Shown piece after piece: positions 18,172 through 29,313 of a DNA stretch of 43,818 nt. The notes under the pieces were generated by a model that worked only from the letters and a program-made list of their open reading frames with translations, was not told the DNA's origin and searched no databases. The DNA comes from Kosakonia oryziphila (lineage in GTDB: Bacteria; Pseudomonadota; Gammaproteobacteria; Enterobacterales; Enterobacteriaceae), in NCBI RefSeq assembly GCF_900094795.1, contig NZ_FMBC01000014.1, positions 1 to 43,818 of the forward strand, written 5' to 3'. The position numbers were made by a program, and so were the translations under genes. Position 1 is the stretch's first letter, and each line of letters begins with the position of its first letter.

Positions 18172-18710
18172 CCCTTGTTACCGGCGGGGCGCGCAGCGGC
18201 AAGAGCCGCCACGCCGAGTCGCTGGTTGCAGACGCCAGTCGCGTACTCTATATCGCCACTTCGCAGATCTTTGATGCAGAAATGGCGGCGCGTATTGCAC
18301 ACCATCGGGCGAGCCGCCCGGCCCACTGGCGTACCGAGGAGCGCTGGCAGCAGTTGGCTGAGATCATTACTCCCGCCAACGATAGCCGCGAAGCCGTACT
18401 TCTGGAGTGTATTACCACGCTGACGACCAATCTGCTGTTTGCCTTTGGCGGCGAGCGTGACCCGGAACAGTGGGATTACACCGTGCTGGAAACACAGGTA
18501 CAGCAGGAAATTGAGGCGCTGATAGCCGCCTGCGTGGCCTGCCCGTCGCCAGTGGTGCTGGTCACCAATGAAGTGGGAATGGGCATTGTGCCTGAAAACC
18601 GCCTCGCACGGCATTTCCGCGATATTGCCGGGCGCGTCAATCAGCGGCTGGCGCAGGCGGCGGATCACGTCTGGCTAGTGGTTTCCGGAATTGGAGTCAA
18701 AATCAAATGA
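18165..18710 (+). CDS. cobU: Adenosylcobinamide kinase/guanylyltransferase CobU
   Basis: CobU phosphorylates adenosylcobinamide and transfers GMP to make adenosylcobinamide-GDP. The 181-residue length equals Salmonella CobU. The P-loop GGARSGKS is at 7-14 and His46, the residue guanylylated in Salmonella, is conserved in the IAHH segment. The [20 protein letters not shown] stretch is also typical. It overlaps cbiP by 7 bases and cobS by 4. Confidence 0.96.
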   Translation: MLTLVTGGARSGKSRHAESLVADASRVLYIATSQIFDAEMAARIAHHRASRPAHWRTEERWQQLAEIITPANDSREAVLLECITTLTTNLLFAFGGERDPEQWDYTVLETQVQQEIEALIAACVACPSPVVLVTNEVGMGIVPENRLARHFRDIAGRVNQRLAQAADHVWLVVSGIGVKIK

Positions 18711-19444
18711 AACTGTTCTTCGCCACGCTGTCGTTTATCAGCCGTCTGCCGGTACCAGAGCGTTGGGTACAGGGGCTGGATGTCGCCGATTATGTGCGCG
18801 GGATTGTCACTTTTCCCCTGATCGGCGCGCTACTGGGCGCTATTAGCGGCGGCGTACTGGTGATATTACAGCCGTGGTGCGGCGCACCGCTGGCAGCGCT
18901 GTTCTGCGTGCTGGCGCTGGCGCTGCTGACCGGTGGCTTCCATCTTGATGGTCTTGCCGATACCTGCGACGGCGTTTTTTCCGCCCGGCGGCGCGAGCGG
19001 ATGCTGGAGATCATGCGTGACAGCCGTCTCGGCACACATGGCGGTCTGGCGCTGGTGTTTGTGCTGGCCGCGAAAATCCTCACCCTTAGTGAACTGCAAC
19101 TGCGTGATGCGCCGATGATCGCAGCACTGGCAGCGGCCTGTGCTGCCGGACGTGGCTGCGCGGTGCTACTGATGTTCGGTCATCGCTACGCCCGTGAAGA
19201 GGGGCTTGGCAATCTGTTTATCGGCAAAGTTTCGGGGCGCGATACGTCAGTCACGCTCATCATTACCGCGCTGGTAACGATCGGGTTGCTGGGCGCGAAA
19301 GGGCTTATGGCGCTGCTGGTGACGCTGGCGGCGGTATTTCTGCTCGGGCAGATGCTGAAGCGCACGCTTGGCGGGCAGACCGGCGATACGCTTGGCGCTG
19401 CCATTGAGCTTGGCGAACTGATTTTTCTTCTGGCGCTGTTATAA
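18707..19444 (+). CDS. cobS: Cobalamin (5'-phosphate) synthase CobS
   Basis: CobS joins adenosylcobinamide-GDP to alpha-ribazole(-phosphate), the last assembly step. It is a polytopic inner membrane protein of 245 residues. The signature [16 protein letters not shown] is at about 77-92 and is followed by [16 protein letters not shown], which holds likely metal-binding residues. It is translationally coupled to cobU. Confidence 0.96.
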   Translation: MKLFFATLSFISRLPVPERWVQGLDVADYVRGIVTFPLIGALLGAISGGVLVILQPWCGAPLAALFCVLALALLTGGFHLDGLADTCDGVFSARRRERMLEIMRDSRLGTHGGLALVFVLAAKILTLSELQLRDAPMIAALAAACAAGRGCAVLLMFGHRYAREEGLGNLFIGKVSGRDTSVTLIITALVTIGLLGAKGLMALLVTLAAVFLLGQMLKRTLGGQTGDTLGAAIELGELIFLLALL

Positions 19445-19471
19445 ACAGCCCACAACATAACGAGAAACAGC

Positions 19472-20530
19472 ATGCAGAGATTAACGACATTACTGGCAAG
19501 CATTCCGGCACCCGATGACGTGGCGATGGCGCAGGCACGGGTTCATCTGGATGGTTTACTGAAGCCGCAAGGCAGTCTGGGGCGACTGGAAGCACTAGCG
19601 GTACAACTGGCCGGTATGCCGGGGCTGAATGGCGCGCCACAGATCGCGGAAAAAGCGATTGTGGTGATGTGCGCCGATCACGGTGTCTGGCATGAAGGCG
19701 TGGCGATTTCACCGCAGGTGGTGACCGCCATTCAGGCGGCGAACATGACACAGGGCACCACGGGCGTCTGTGTGCTGGCGGCGCAGGCCGGGGCGAAAGT
19801 GCATGTGCTGGATGTCGGTATTGATGCTGATCCGATCCCGGGGATTGTCAATATGAAGGTAGCGCGCGGTAGCGGGAATATCGCCAACGGTCCGGCGATG
19901 AGCCACGGGCAGGCGCAGGAACTGCTGTTGGAAACGATGCGTTATACCCGTGAACTGGCGGCGCAGGGCGTGACGCTGTTTGGCGTTGGCGAACTGGGAA
20001 TGGCCAACACCACGCCCGCCGCGGCGATTGTCAGCGTGCTGACCGGTGAAGCGCCGGAATCGGTGGTCGGTATCGGTGCCAATCTGCCGGAAACGCTGCT
20101 CGGTCATAAAGCGCAGGTGGTGCGCAGAGCCATTGCGGTGAACCAGCCGGATGCGGCCGATGGCCTTGACGTGCTGGAGAAAGTGGGCGGTTATGATCTG
20201 CTCGGCATGACCGGCGTGATCCTCGGCGCCGCAACCTGCGGTTTGCCGGTGGTGCTTGATGGTTTCCTCTCTTACGCCTCGGCGCTGGCCGCCTGCCGTA
20301 TCGCGCCGCAGGTTAAGCCGTATCTGATCCCGTCGCATCTCTCGGCGGAAAAAGGCGCGCGCATCGCACTCGAACATTTAGGCCTGGAGCCGTATCTCAA
20401 TATGGGCATGCGGCTCGGCGAGGGTAGCGGCGCGGCGCTGGCGATGCAACTGGTGGATGCTGCCTGCGCGATTTACAACAAGATGGGCACGCTGGCGGCG
20501 AGCAATATCGTACTGCCGGAAACTAAATAA
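19472..20530 (+). CDS. cobT: Nicotinate-nucleotide-dimethylbenzimidazole phosphoribosyltransferase CobT
   Basis: CobT makes alpha-ribazole phosphate, the activated lower ligand. The 352-residue protein keeps the catalytic glutamate at position 317 ([10 protein letters not shown]), the number used for Salmonella CobT. Segments such as [19 protein letters not shown] and [13 protein letters not shown] are family hallmarks. It is separated from cobS by a 27-base gap with its own ribosome site, and it is the last gene of the cob/cbi operon. No CobC phosphatase gene follows. Confidence 0.96.
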   Translation: MQRLTTLLASIPAPDDVAMAQARVHLDGLLKPQGSLGRLEALAVQLAGMPGLNGAPQIAEKAIVVMCADHGVWHEGVAISPQVVTAIQAANMTQGTTGVCVLAAQAGAKVHVLDVGIDADPIPGIVNMKVARGSGNIANGPAMSHGQAQELLLETMRYTRELAAQGVTLFGVGELGMANTTPAAAIVSVLTGEAPESVVGIGANLPETLLGHKAQVVRRAIAVNQPDAADGLDVLEKVGGYDLLGMTGVILGAATCGLPVVLDGFLSYASALAACRIAPQVKPYLIPSHLSAEKGARIALEHLGLEPYLNMGMRLGEGSGAALAMQLVDAACAIYNKMGTLAASNIVLPETK

Positions 20531-20648
20531 ATGTGCCCGCTGGACTAATCAAGCGGGTGATGGAAAAACGTCCCGTGGGGGAAGTGTTGCTAACTCGCCG
20601 CCTGTCATCCTCGGCGAGTCAACGTTGCAGGTGGCGGCTGACGCCGGT

Positions 20649-20957
20649 TTATTGCCGCTCCATTACCTTTAACAGCGTATCCAGCAGCCCCGGGAAGCAG
20701 GCATCCAGATCTTCCCGGCGCAGCGAAATCATATTTTCCCGCCCCTGTGGGCGCTGCCAGACCACGCCGCTATCGCGCAGTACGCGCCAGTGATGCGTCA
20801 TGGTTGACTTCGCAACATCCTGCGGTCGCAATGTATTGCAGCTCAGTTCAGCGCCATCGGCGAGCCGTTTGATCATCGCCAGGCGCAGCGGGTTACCGAG
20901 GGCGAAGAGCACATTTTCCAGGCGAAATTGCTCACGTTCTGGGTGATTAGCGATCAT
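20649..20957 (-). CDS. ArsR-family winged-helix regulator
   Basis: This 102-residue protein has the compact winged-helix layout of ArsR/SmtB-type repressors. FALGNPLRLAMIKRLADG is the usual first helix pair, and KSTMTHHWRVLRDSGVVWQR is the recognition helix and wing entry. It lacks the metal-binding ELCVC-type motif of ArsR proper, having NTLRPQDVAKS instead, so it more likely senses something other than arsenic. It is divergent from the EF-G gene with about 220 bases between, so it may regulate that gene. The effector is unknown. Confidence 0.85.
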   Translation of the reverse strand: MIANHPEREQFRLENVLFALGNPLRLAMIKRLADGAELSCNTLRPQDVAKSTMTHHWRVLRDSGVVWQRPQGRENMISLRREDLDACFPGLLDTLLKVMERQ

Positions 20958-21066
20958 AATATTCCTGTGTGGCGAAGGCCTGGTTTAAGAAAGTCACGGT
21001 CGGGCCGGTACTATACGCAAACTCAATTTTTAAAGCCACGACGTCAGTCCTGGCTCAACCAATCGT

Positions 21067-21110
21067 TATAATAGCAAAAATAGTTCGAATATACTCGTAC
21101 AGTTGTACTA
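21067..21110 (+). promoter_or_regulatory. Possible promoter -10 and operator palindrome for the second EF-G
   Basis: TATAAT occurs at 21067-21072, and an imperfect palindrome TCGTACAGTTGTACTA lies at 21095-21110, near where transcription would start. Such a dyad is the sort of site an ArsR-type dimer binds. No good -35 was found at the right distance, so this is a suggestion only. Confidence 0.35.
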
Positions 21111-21178
21111 TGATACATGCCAGTGAATTGCGGCCAATTCCGGCCGCGAGTTAAAAGTCAAATGACTAAGGACGCATC

Positions 21179-23281
21179 ATGCCCCGACCCATCCCCCTCG
21201 AACGTTATCGCAACATCGGTATCTCCGCGCATATCGATGCCGGTAAAACAACCACCACCGAGCGCATCCTGTTTTACACCGGAATGAGCCACAAACTGGG
21301 GGAAGTACATGATGGCGCGGCAACAACCGACTGGATGGAACAGGAGCAGGAGCGCGGGATCACCATTACTTCTGCGGCGGTAAGCTGCTTCTGGCCCGGT
21401 ATGGACAGAAGTTATGAGCCGCACCGTATCAACATTATCGACACCCCTGGGCATGTGGATTTCACCATTGAAGTGGAACGCTCCATGCGCGTACTCGACG
21501 GCGCAGTCATGGTGTATGACTCGGTGGGCGGCGTGCAGCCGCAATCGGAAACCGTCTGGCGGCAGGCCAACAAATATCACGTGCCGCGTCTGGCCTTCGT
21601 CAACAAGATGGATCGCCCCGGCGCGGATTTCTTCCGTGTGGTGCAGATGATGATTGATCGTCTGAAAGCCAACCCGGTGCCGATCGTGATCCCTATTGGC
21701 GCTGAAGAGCATTTCACCGGCGTAGTGGATTTGATCAAAATGCGTGAAATCATCTGGGATGACGCTACGCAGGGCATGGTCTTCAGCTACGCGCCGGTGC
21801 CGGAAGAATTACAGGCGACCGCACTGGAGTGGCGGGAAAAAATGGTCTCTGCGGCGGCGGAAGCCAGTGAAGCGTTGATGGATAAATATCTGGAAACGGG
21901 TTCGCTCAATGAAGACGAAATCATTGCCGGTCTGCGTAAACGTACGGTCGCCGGGGAGATCCAGCCGATGCTGTGTGGCAGCGCCTTTAAAAACAAAGGT
22001 GTGCAGCGCATGCTTGATGCGGTTGTCGAACTGATGCCATCGCCGCTGGATATTCCTGCCATTCAGGGCGTGGATGAAAAAGGCCGGCCTGCGGAACGCC
22101 ACCCGAGCGATGAAGAACCGTTCTCGGCGCTGGCGTTTAAACTGATGACCGACCCGTATGTCGGCCAGCTCACTTTTATCCGCGTCTATTCCGGCGTGCT
22201 GAAAAAAGGTGATGCGGTCTATAACCCGGTGAAAGGTAAGAAAGAGCGTATTGGTCGTATCGTGCAGATGCATGCCAATGATCGCCATGAAGTGGATGAG
22301 CTGCGTACCGGCGATATCGCAGCCTGTGTCGGGCTGAAAGATGTCACCACCGGCGATACCCTAAGTGACCCGGATGCAGTGATCACGCTGGAGCGTATGG
22401 AATTCCCGGAACCGGTGATTTCGCTGGCTATCGAGCCGAAAACCAAAGCGGACCAGGAAAAAATGGGTATCGCGCTGCAACGGCTGGCCTCCGAAGACCC
22501 GTCGTTCCGTCTGCACACGGATGAAGAGTCCGGCCAGACGATCATTTCTGGTATGGGCGAGCTGCACCTGGAGATTATCGTCGACCGTATGAAACGTGAG
22601 TTCGGCGTGGAAGCGAACATCGGTCGCCCGCAGGTGACTTACCGTGAAACGCTGCGTAAAACCGTGAAAGACATTGAAGGCAAGTTTGTTCGTCAGTCCG
22701 GTGGGAAAGGGCAGTATGGCCACGTGGTGCTGACGCTCGAACCGCTGGAGCCGGGTAGCGGCTTTGTCTTTGAAGACGCCACCAAAGGCGGCGTGGTGCC
22801 GCGCGAGTACATTCCCTCCGTGGAGAAAGGGCTACGTGAAGCTATGAACAGCGGCGTGCTGGCTGGTTATCCGGTGGTGGATGTGAAAGCGACGCTGACA
22901 TTCGGCTCCTACCATGATGTCGACTCGTCGGAAATGGCGTTCCGCATGGCGGCCATCTTTGGTTTCAAAGAGGGTGCGCGCAAAGCGGATCCGGCAATTC
23001 TGGAGCCGGTGATGCACGTAGAGGTGGAAACGCCGGAAGAGTACGCTGGTAATATTATGGGCGATCTCTCTTCCCGTCGCGGTATGGTGCAGGGCATGGA
23101 AGAGCGCTTCGGCAGCCAGATCATTCGCGCTGACGTGCCGCTGGCCGAGATGTTCGGTTACTCCACCACGCTGCGCTCCATGTCTCAGGGGCGTGCAACC
23201 TACAGCATGGAGTTCCATCACTACGCGGAAGCGCCGCGCAATGTGGCGGACGAGATCATCTCCAGTCGCGCCAAAGGATGA
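21179..23281 (+). CDS. Second elongation factor G (FusA paralogue)
   Basis: EF-G is the GTPase that drives translocation on the ribosome and, with RRF, ribosome recycling. This 700-residue protein has all GTPase motifs: AHIDAGKT at 17-24, DTPGH at 88-92 and NKMD at 142-145, with the switch I segment ERGITITSA. Domains III-V are complete, including GSYHDVDSS and the C-terminal [20 protein letters not shown]. It is clearly an EF-G, but it differs from E. coli FusA at many sites. The normal fusA lies in the str operon with rpsL, rpsG and tufA; none of these is near, so this is an extra copy. TAAGGA lies 9 bases upstream of the ATG. The divergent ArsR-type gene suggests inducible use. A role in stress or antibiotic tolerance is possible but unproven. 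Confidence 0.92.
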   Translation: MPRPIPLERYRNIGISAHIDAGKTTTTERILFYTGMSHKLGEVHDGAATTDWMEQEQERGITITSAAVSCFWPGMDRSYEPHRINIIDTPGHVDFTIEVERSMRVLDGAVMVYDSVGGVQPQSETVWRQANKYHVPRLAFVNKMDRPGADFFRVVQMMIDRLKANPVPIVIPIGAEEHFTGVVDLIKMREIIWDDATQGMVFSYAPVPEELQATALEWREKMVSAAAEASEALMDKYLETGSLNEDEIIAGLRKRTVAGEIQPMLCGSAFKNKGVQRMLDAVVELMPSPLDIPAIQGVDEKGRPAERHPSDEEPFSALAFKLMTDPYVGQLTFIRVYSGVLKKGDAVYNPVKGKKERIGRIVQMHANDRHEVDELRTGDIAACVGLKDVTTGDTLSDPDAVITLERMEFPEPVISLAIEPKTKADQEKMGIALQRLASEDPSFRLHTDEESGQTIISGMGELHLEIIVDRMKREFGVEANIGRPQVTYRETLRKTVKDIEGKFVRQSGGKGQYGHVVLTLEPLEPGSGFVFEDATKGGVVPREYIPSVEKGLREAMNSGVLAGYPVVDVKATLTFGSYHDVDSSEMAFRMAAIFGFKEGARKADPAILEPVMHVEVETPEEYAGNIMGDLSSRRGMVQGMEERFGSQIIRADVPLAEMFGYSTTLRSMSQGRATYSMEFHHYAEAPRNVADEIISSRAKG

Positions 23282-23613
23282 CCGCGATGTTCTGAACCTA
23301 AACTCCGCTACGGCGCTGAGGGATCTCAGTAATGGGCGGGTAAAAAAGCAGGCATAGAATTTGTGATCTACTGGTTTGAGCAACCTATTTAATGCGATCA
23401 TCTCTATGCCTGCTTGCCAGAAATGTCAGAATTTTTTCCGCGGTGCGCTGGCACCGTTCTTAACTCTTTCGCCAGAACTTACCACACCAGGGTGCTGGTT
23501 TATTAGCGCTGATTTATAAGGGTTTTTCAGCGTCCGGGCAGGCTATACACAAGCATTTGGTGAACCATAAAAAGTTGGTATAAAAACGTTTACTAACAGG
23601 AGAAGGAACATTC
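23282..23613. other. Intergenic region after EF-G with inverted repeat
   Basis: No gene is visible. It contains the 13-bp inverted repeat described separately at 23346-23415 and, near its right end, an AGGAGAAGGAA ribosome site for the DedA-type gene. An AT-rich stretch around 23560-23590 may hold that gene's promoter. Confidence 0.45.
23346..23415. repeat. Perfect 13-bp inverted repeat with 44-base loop
   Basis: AAGCAGGCATAGA at 23346-23358 is matched exactly by its inverse complement at 23403-23415. The loop holds a small nested hairpin (GGTT...AACC). It lies 65 bases after the EF-G stop. It could be a 3' structure of the EF-G mRNA or the fused ends of a lost mobile element. Confidence 0.6.
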
Positions 23614-24123
23614 ATGGAGTGGGTAAACGCCCTGATGAGCCATTTAGCGCTTCATCCATTCAGATTGTGGGGACTCCTTTTTGTAATAGCATTCGCAAAA
23701 TCTACGTTCCTTATTTCAACGGTATTACCGCCAGCATCTGTTATGTTGGCCGCTGTAATTTCCGTCGGTAATGCGGTGCTTTCAACATGGGAGGCGGGAA
23801 TTGCTGTCATGATTGGCGCATGGTGTGGGACAATCGTTAATTATCATCTTGGTATGATGATGGGGCATCTGCCCTGGTTTGCACGCATAATGTCGCGTCA
23901 TGCCGATACCGTAGTGCGGGTTCGCCGTCGGTTGCAAAACAGTACTGTACCGGTACTTTTCACCTCACGCTTTATTGCCGTGCTGCGTTACATTGTGCCG
24001 TTGGTAGCTGGAATGTTGCGGCTTCATCCGGTGAAAGTGTATGCAGTCAGTCTGATCTCTGCGGCGAGCTGGTCAGTGCTGTATGTTGGCGGCTTTAGTC
24101 TCGTTTTGCCTTTTTTTAGCTAA
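23614..24123 (+). CDS. DedA-family (SNARE-associated/VTT) membrane protein
   Basis: This 169-residue protein is mostly hydrophobic, with about four membrane segments and a basic internal loop (VVRVRRRLQN). The segment RFIAVLRYIVPLVAGM is the family motif (R-x-x-P-x-x-AG), and an N-terminal E/K-poor re-entrant-like stretch precedes it. DedA proteins are half-channel membrane proteins thought to help recycle undecaprenyl phosphate or move lipids. It is shorter than typical DedA proteins (about 200 residues). A strong AGGAG ribosome site supports the ATG. Whether it works with EF-G or LdtA is unknown. Confidence 0.82.
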   Translation: MEWVNALMSHLALHPFRLWGLLFVIAFAKSTFLISTVLPPASVMLAAVISVGNAVLSTWEAGIAVMIGAWCGTIVNYHLGMMMGHLPWFARIMSRHADTVVRVRRRLQNSTVPVLFTSRFIAVLRYIVPLVAGMLRLHPVKVYAVSLISAASWSVLYVGGFSLVLPFFS

Positions 24124-24292
24124 GAGCCTATCCCGGTATGTCAGGATTTTTACCGCGCGTATAGTATTCACCACGCACGATAAACCGGGAGTGTAAGTTT
24201 TCTCGCTGCGTCATAACCTGCTGTAAAAAAGCAGAAAATGTGTAAAACGGACTATGCTTATCTTGTCTCCGCCGTTTTTAAGGAATGTCACC

Positions 24293-25225
24293 ATGTGCCG
24301 CGTAAAACTGCTTTGCTGTCTGCTTGCCCTGATCTCCACCCGCGCTGCGCTGGCAGTCAGCTACCCTTTGCCACCCGAGGGCAGCAGGCTGGTGGGAAGC
24401 CCGCAAACCATCACTATCGAGCGGGGCAATACATTGCCGCTTGAAGCCTTTGCCGCGAAGTACGGACAGGGGTTGAGCAACTTGCTGGAGGCGAACCCCG
24501 ATGCCGATCCGTTCCTGCCGAAAGCGGGTTCAAAGCTAATTATTCCCCAACAGGTAATCCTGCCTGATACGGTGCGTGAAGGCATTGTCGTCAACGTTGC
24601 GGAGATGCGCATTTACTATTACCCGAAAGAGAGCAACACGGTGGAGATCCTGCCGATTGGTATTGGTCAGGCGGGACGAGAAACGCCGCGTAACTGGGTT
24701 ACCTCGGTGGAGCGTAAACAAGCAGGGCCGACCTGGACGCCGACGCCCAAAACCCGTCAAGCCTATGCCGCAGAGGGGAAAACTTTGCCCGCTTTTGTAC
24801 CTGCCGGGCCGGACAACCCGATGGGGTTGTATGCTATCTATATCGGTAAGCTGTATGCCATTCATGGCACCAATGCCAACTTCGGTATTGGTTTACGCGT
24901 CAGTCAGGGCTGTATTCGCCTGCGTAATGCGGATATCAAATATCTGTTTGATAACGTTCCGGTCGGGACGCGTGTGCAGGTTATCGATCAACCGGTGAAA
25001 ATGACCACCGAGCCAGACGGCAGCCGCTGGCTGGAAGTTCACGAACCCCTCTCGCGCAATCGCGCAGAATTTGAATCCAGTAATAAAGTTCCCTTACCGG
25101 CCACGCCGATGCTACAGACACTGATGAAAGGTAACGAGGTCAATGTTAGCCGGGCATCTGCCGAACTTGAACGCCGTTCGGGGATGCCGGTGAATATTAG
25201 TATTCAACCCGGGCAGCACCTGTAA
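24293..25225 (+). CDS. ldtA: L,D-transpeptidase LdtA (ErfK)
   Basis: LdtA (ErfK) is a periplasmic L,D-transpeptidase that attaches Braun lipoprotein to peptidoglycan. I use the ATG at 24293 after AAGGAAT, giving 310 residues as in E. coli. There is a signal peptide (about 1-21, ending ALA), then a LysM-like region ([20 protein letters not shown]...NP) and the YkuD catalytic domain. That domain has His191 (AIHGTN), Ser204 and the nucleophile Cys207 in SQGCIRLRN. In E. coli erfK lies next to cobT. Here about 3.7 kb of accessory DNA separates them. Confidence 0.95.
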   Translation: MCRVKLLCCLLALISTRAALAVSYPLPPEGSRLVGSPQTITIERGNTLPLEAFAAKYGQGLSNLLEANPDADPFLPKAGSKLIIPQQVILPDTVREGIVVNVAEMRIYYYPKESNTVEILPIGIGQAGRETPRNWVTSVERKQAGPTWTPTPKTRQAYAAEGKTLPAFVPAGPDNPMGLYAIYIGKLYAIHGTNANFGIGLRVSQGCIRLRNADIKYLFDNVPVGTRVQVIDQPVKMTTEPDGSRWLEVHEPLSRNRAEFESSNKVPLPATPMLQTLMKGNEVNVSRASAELERRSGMPVNISIQPGQHL

Positions 25226-25434
25226 TCTGGCGGCGGGCTGGTTGTGCAGTTGGAGAGCCATCCCGCAGCGGGCATCAATTAATTTGAAGCTTAATGTTAA
25301 ATAAATGATATTTATTTGCATCAGATAGTGCGTAGAGTAGGGGGACTCAAGGGCAGGATAAGCGGCGCATATATTGGTATGTGGCGTAAATATATTCCGC
25401 CTGCTGCGTTTTTCCTAAAAGGACCCCCGAAGCC

Positions 25435-26460
25435 ATGAAAAAGATCGGATTTTTGACCTTTGGTCACTGGACGCCTTCAGCGCAATCTGCCACTCGCTCA
25501 GCCGCTGATGCACTGTTGCAATCCATCGATCTGGCGGTTGCCGCTGAAGAGCTGGGCGCGGATGGTGCCTATTTCCGCGTACACCATTTTGCCCGTCAGC
25601 TCAGTTCTCCTTTCCCGCTGCTGGCCGCCATCGGTGCGAAAACCCGCAATATCGAGATCGGCACCGGTGTTATTGATATGCGCTATGAAAACCCGCTCTA
25701 TATGGCCGAAGATGCAGGCGCGGCAGACCTTATTTCCGGCGGTCGCCTGCAACTGGGGATCAGTCGGGGTTCGCCAGAGCAGGTGATTGATGGCTGGCGC
25801 TATTTCGGTTATCAACCCGACGAAGGCGAGAGTGAGGCCGACATGGCGCGTCATCGCACCGAAACGTTGCTGGAGATCCTGAAAGGTGAAGCGTTCGCCA
25901 CGCCAAACCCACAGCCGATGTTTCCGAATCCGCCCGGACTTTTACGTCTGGAACCTTATTCTGCGGGTTTGCGTGAGCGTATCTGGTGGGGAGCAGGTTC
26001 GAATGCGACCGCTGTCTGGGCAGCAAAACTGGGGATGAATTTGCAAAGCTCTACGCTGAAAGACGATGAAACCGGAGAGCCATTCCACATTCAGCAGGCG
26101 CAGCAGATCCGCGCGTATCGTGCGGCCTGGGCAGAAGCAGGGCACCAGCGCACGCCGCGCGTTTCCGTTAGCCGCAGCATTTTTGCGCTGATGGACGATC
26201 GCGACCGCGCTTATTTCGGCAGCAGCCGCAACGATCAGGACAAAGTGGGGTTCCTTGATGAGAAAACCCGTGCGGTGTTTGGTCGTAGCTACGCGGCAGA
26301 GCCGGAAAAACTGGTTGAAATGCTGAAACAGGACGAGGCGATTGCTGAAGCCGATACCTTATTGTTGACCGTGCCAAATCAGTTGGGTGTAGATTACAAC
26401 GTGCATGTGATCGAATCGATTCTTAAGCATGTGGCCCCGGCTATGGGCTGGCGTGATTAA
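25435..26460 (+). CDS. LLM-class flavin-dependent oxidoreductase
   Basis: This 341-residue protein has the luciferase-like monooxygenase fold. It opens IGFLTFGHW, has a DGAYFRVHHF segment equivalent to the flavin-side motif, then GTGVIDMRYENPLYMAEDAGAAD and LQLGISRGSPEQ, and a C-terminal LLLTVPNQLG stretch. Such enzymes use reduced FMN (or F420) to oxidise varied substrates. The real substrate cannot be told. AAAAGGA lies upstream of the ATG. It is probably monocistronic: the porin that follows has its own leader. Confidence 0.88.
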   Translation: MKKIGFLTFGHWTPSAQSATRSAADALLQSIDLAVAAEELGADGAYFRVHHFARQLSSPFPLLAAIGAKTRNIEIGTGVIDMRYENPLYMAEDAGAADLISGGRLQLGISRGSPEQVIDGWRYFGYQPDEGESEADMARHRTETLLEILKGEAFATPNPQPMFPNPPGLLRLEPYSAGLRERIWWGAGSNATAVWAAKLGMNLQSSTLKDDETGEPFHIQQAQQIRAYRAAWAEAGHQRTPRVSVSRSIFALMDDRDRAYFGSSRNDQDKVGFLDEKTRAVFGRSYAAEPEKLVEMLKQDEAIAEADTLLLTVPNQLGVDYNVHVIESILKHVAPAMGWRD

Positions 26461-26568
26461 TGTGAAAAAACAGGCGTGAAATATTGCGTGAGTTCACAAA
26501 ATAACGCGACGGAGTGATTTGTCGCTTGTCAGTGAATTAAAAGCCAGTATCCTTTCGCAGGACAAACT

Positions 26569-26612
26569 GGATTGCTACCGTATTATTCTCTGACCAATAC
26601 GGGCAAAACCTG
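26569..26612 (+). promoter_or_regulatory. BglG/LicT-type ribonucleic antiterminator (RAT)
   Basis: The sequence opens GGATTGCTACCG and closes CGGGCAAAACC, which are the two conserved halves of the RAT hairpin of bgl-type operons (GGATTGTTAC...GGCAAAACC). The stem is extended by ACCGTATT pairing with AATACGG. Its last bases (AAAACCTG) also form the left arm of the following terminator, so the two structures exclude each other. A BglG-family protein bound to the RAT would let transcription proceed to the porin. Confidence 0.82.
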
Positions 26613-26665
26613 AATCTTTTTTCTGAGCATTTACTGCCTGGGAAAGTGATTCAGGTTTTTTTTTT
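26605..26665 (+). terminator. Attenuating terminator overlapping the RAT
   Basis: AAAACCTGAATC at 26605-26616 pairs with GATTCAGGTTTT at 26648-26659, followed by a run of about ten T residues. The left arm overlaps the RAT, which is the standard geometry for BglG-type antitermination. Confidence 0.88.
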
Positions 26666-26916
26666 GGGGCTTTGAAAGGGTATCGGATTTTTATCAGGTG
26701 GCGCGAATACATGAAAATACCGATTACCTGCCAGTTTGGGTAAAGCATGAAATACTCTGCTAGTCGTTGCGGCGTATTTTGTGAACGGTTCTGGTTTGCG
26801 TGATGAATGATTTGTCTATGCGCCACCGGGGGAATAACCAGCCGTTCATTTTACTGGTACAGATAATTAACTACCTGATCTCGATTCGTCTCATCAGGCG
26901 GGGTTGTATTGCCTGA

Positions 26917-28566
<1,650 letters not shown>

Positions 28567-28583
28567 TAAATTAAAAATTCTGT

Positions 28584-28606
28584 GCCTGCATATAGCAGGC
28601 CTTTTT
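28584..28606 (+). terminator. Terminator of the porin gene
   Basis: GCCTGC and GCAGGC arms with a five-base loop run into five T residues, 17 bases after the porin stop. It also lies at the end of the convergent LysR fragment. Confidence 0.88.
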
Positions 28607-28608
28607 AG

Positions 28609-29154
28609 TTAAAGATGTTTAAGCATATGATCGAGAAATGCGCGTACCGCAGGATTGGAACGACGGCTTTCATGCCAGACAGCCGAAATATTGCGGCGCT
28701 CTATCGCAAAATCTGCCAGTACGGGAACTAACTTTTTATCCCTTACCAGGGAAGCCACCATAAAATTCGCGGCCATGCCTATTCCGGCCCCGGCAGTAAT
28801 TGCGGCGATGACGGCTTCGCTTGCCTCAACAATGATCGTTGACGAAGGGACGATCTCGATTTCCCGCTCTCCGACGCGGAACGGCCAGCGAAAAAGTTGC
28901 CCCGTATTCTGGTAACGCAGATTAATCGTTTTATGCCCAATTAAGTCGTTGGAATGCTCCGGAGGTGTGCAACGGGATAAATATTCAGGCGAAGCATAAC
29001 AACCTATCTGATAGGGCGGGAGGCGGCGAGACAGGAGACTGGAATCCGCAAGCTCACCCATTCGAATGGCAATTAGCCAAGGCATCGACTGCCCATCAGC
29101 GTGCTGCCAGGGGAAGTATTCAGGGCAAAATTGTGCTGACAAACGATTAACCAT
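28609..29154 (-). pseudogene. LysR-type regulator, N-terminus lost
   Basis: Only the effector-binding half of a LysR regulator is present. Good matches to the family start at [17 protein letters not shown] and continue through [20 protein letters not shown] to [12 protein letters not shown]. The residues before that ([17 protein letters not shown]) look scrambled where family members have the ...DLVAEGFDIAIR segment, which suggests small deletions or frameshifts. No helix-turn-helix domain is found on the minus strand upstream. It is most likely a decayed gene; it cannot bind DNA as it stands. Confidence 0.75.
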
Positions 29155-29313
29155 TTCCCCGATTTGTCCTGCATTGCGATCGGGTGAGGTTTTGCAATAT
29201 GACGCCTTTAACGAAAGAGGGTTGTTGGATATGCAATAACCCTTTGATGCCGGTTGAGTTGGTTATGCGCTTTAGTTACCGTTTTACGGGTAGCTGAAGC
29301 GCACGAATCTGAA

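Noticed and set aside
20533..20793. Open frame just after cobT that might be a small cob gene
   Set aside because: It overlaps the ArsR-type gene on the other strand, has biased arginine/serine content and resembles no cobalamin protein, including CobC.
26575..26826. 83-codon open frame on the minus strand in the porin leader
   Set aside because: It overlaps the RAT and terminator, has no recognisable family features, and the RAT/terminator reading explains the sequence better.
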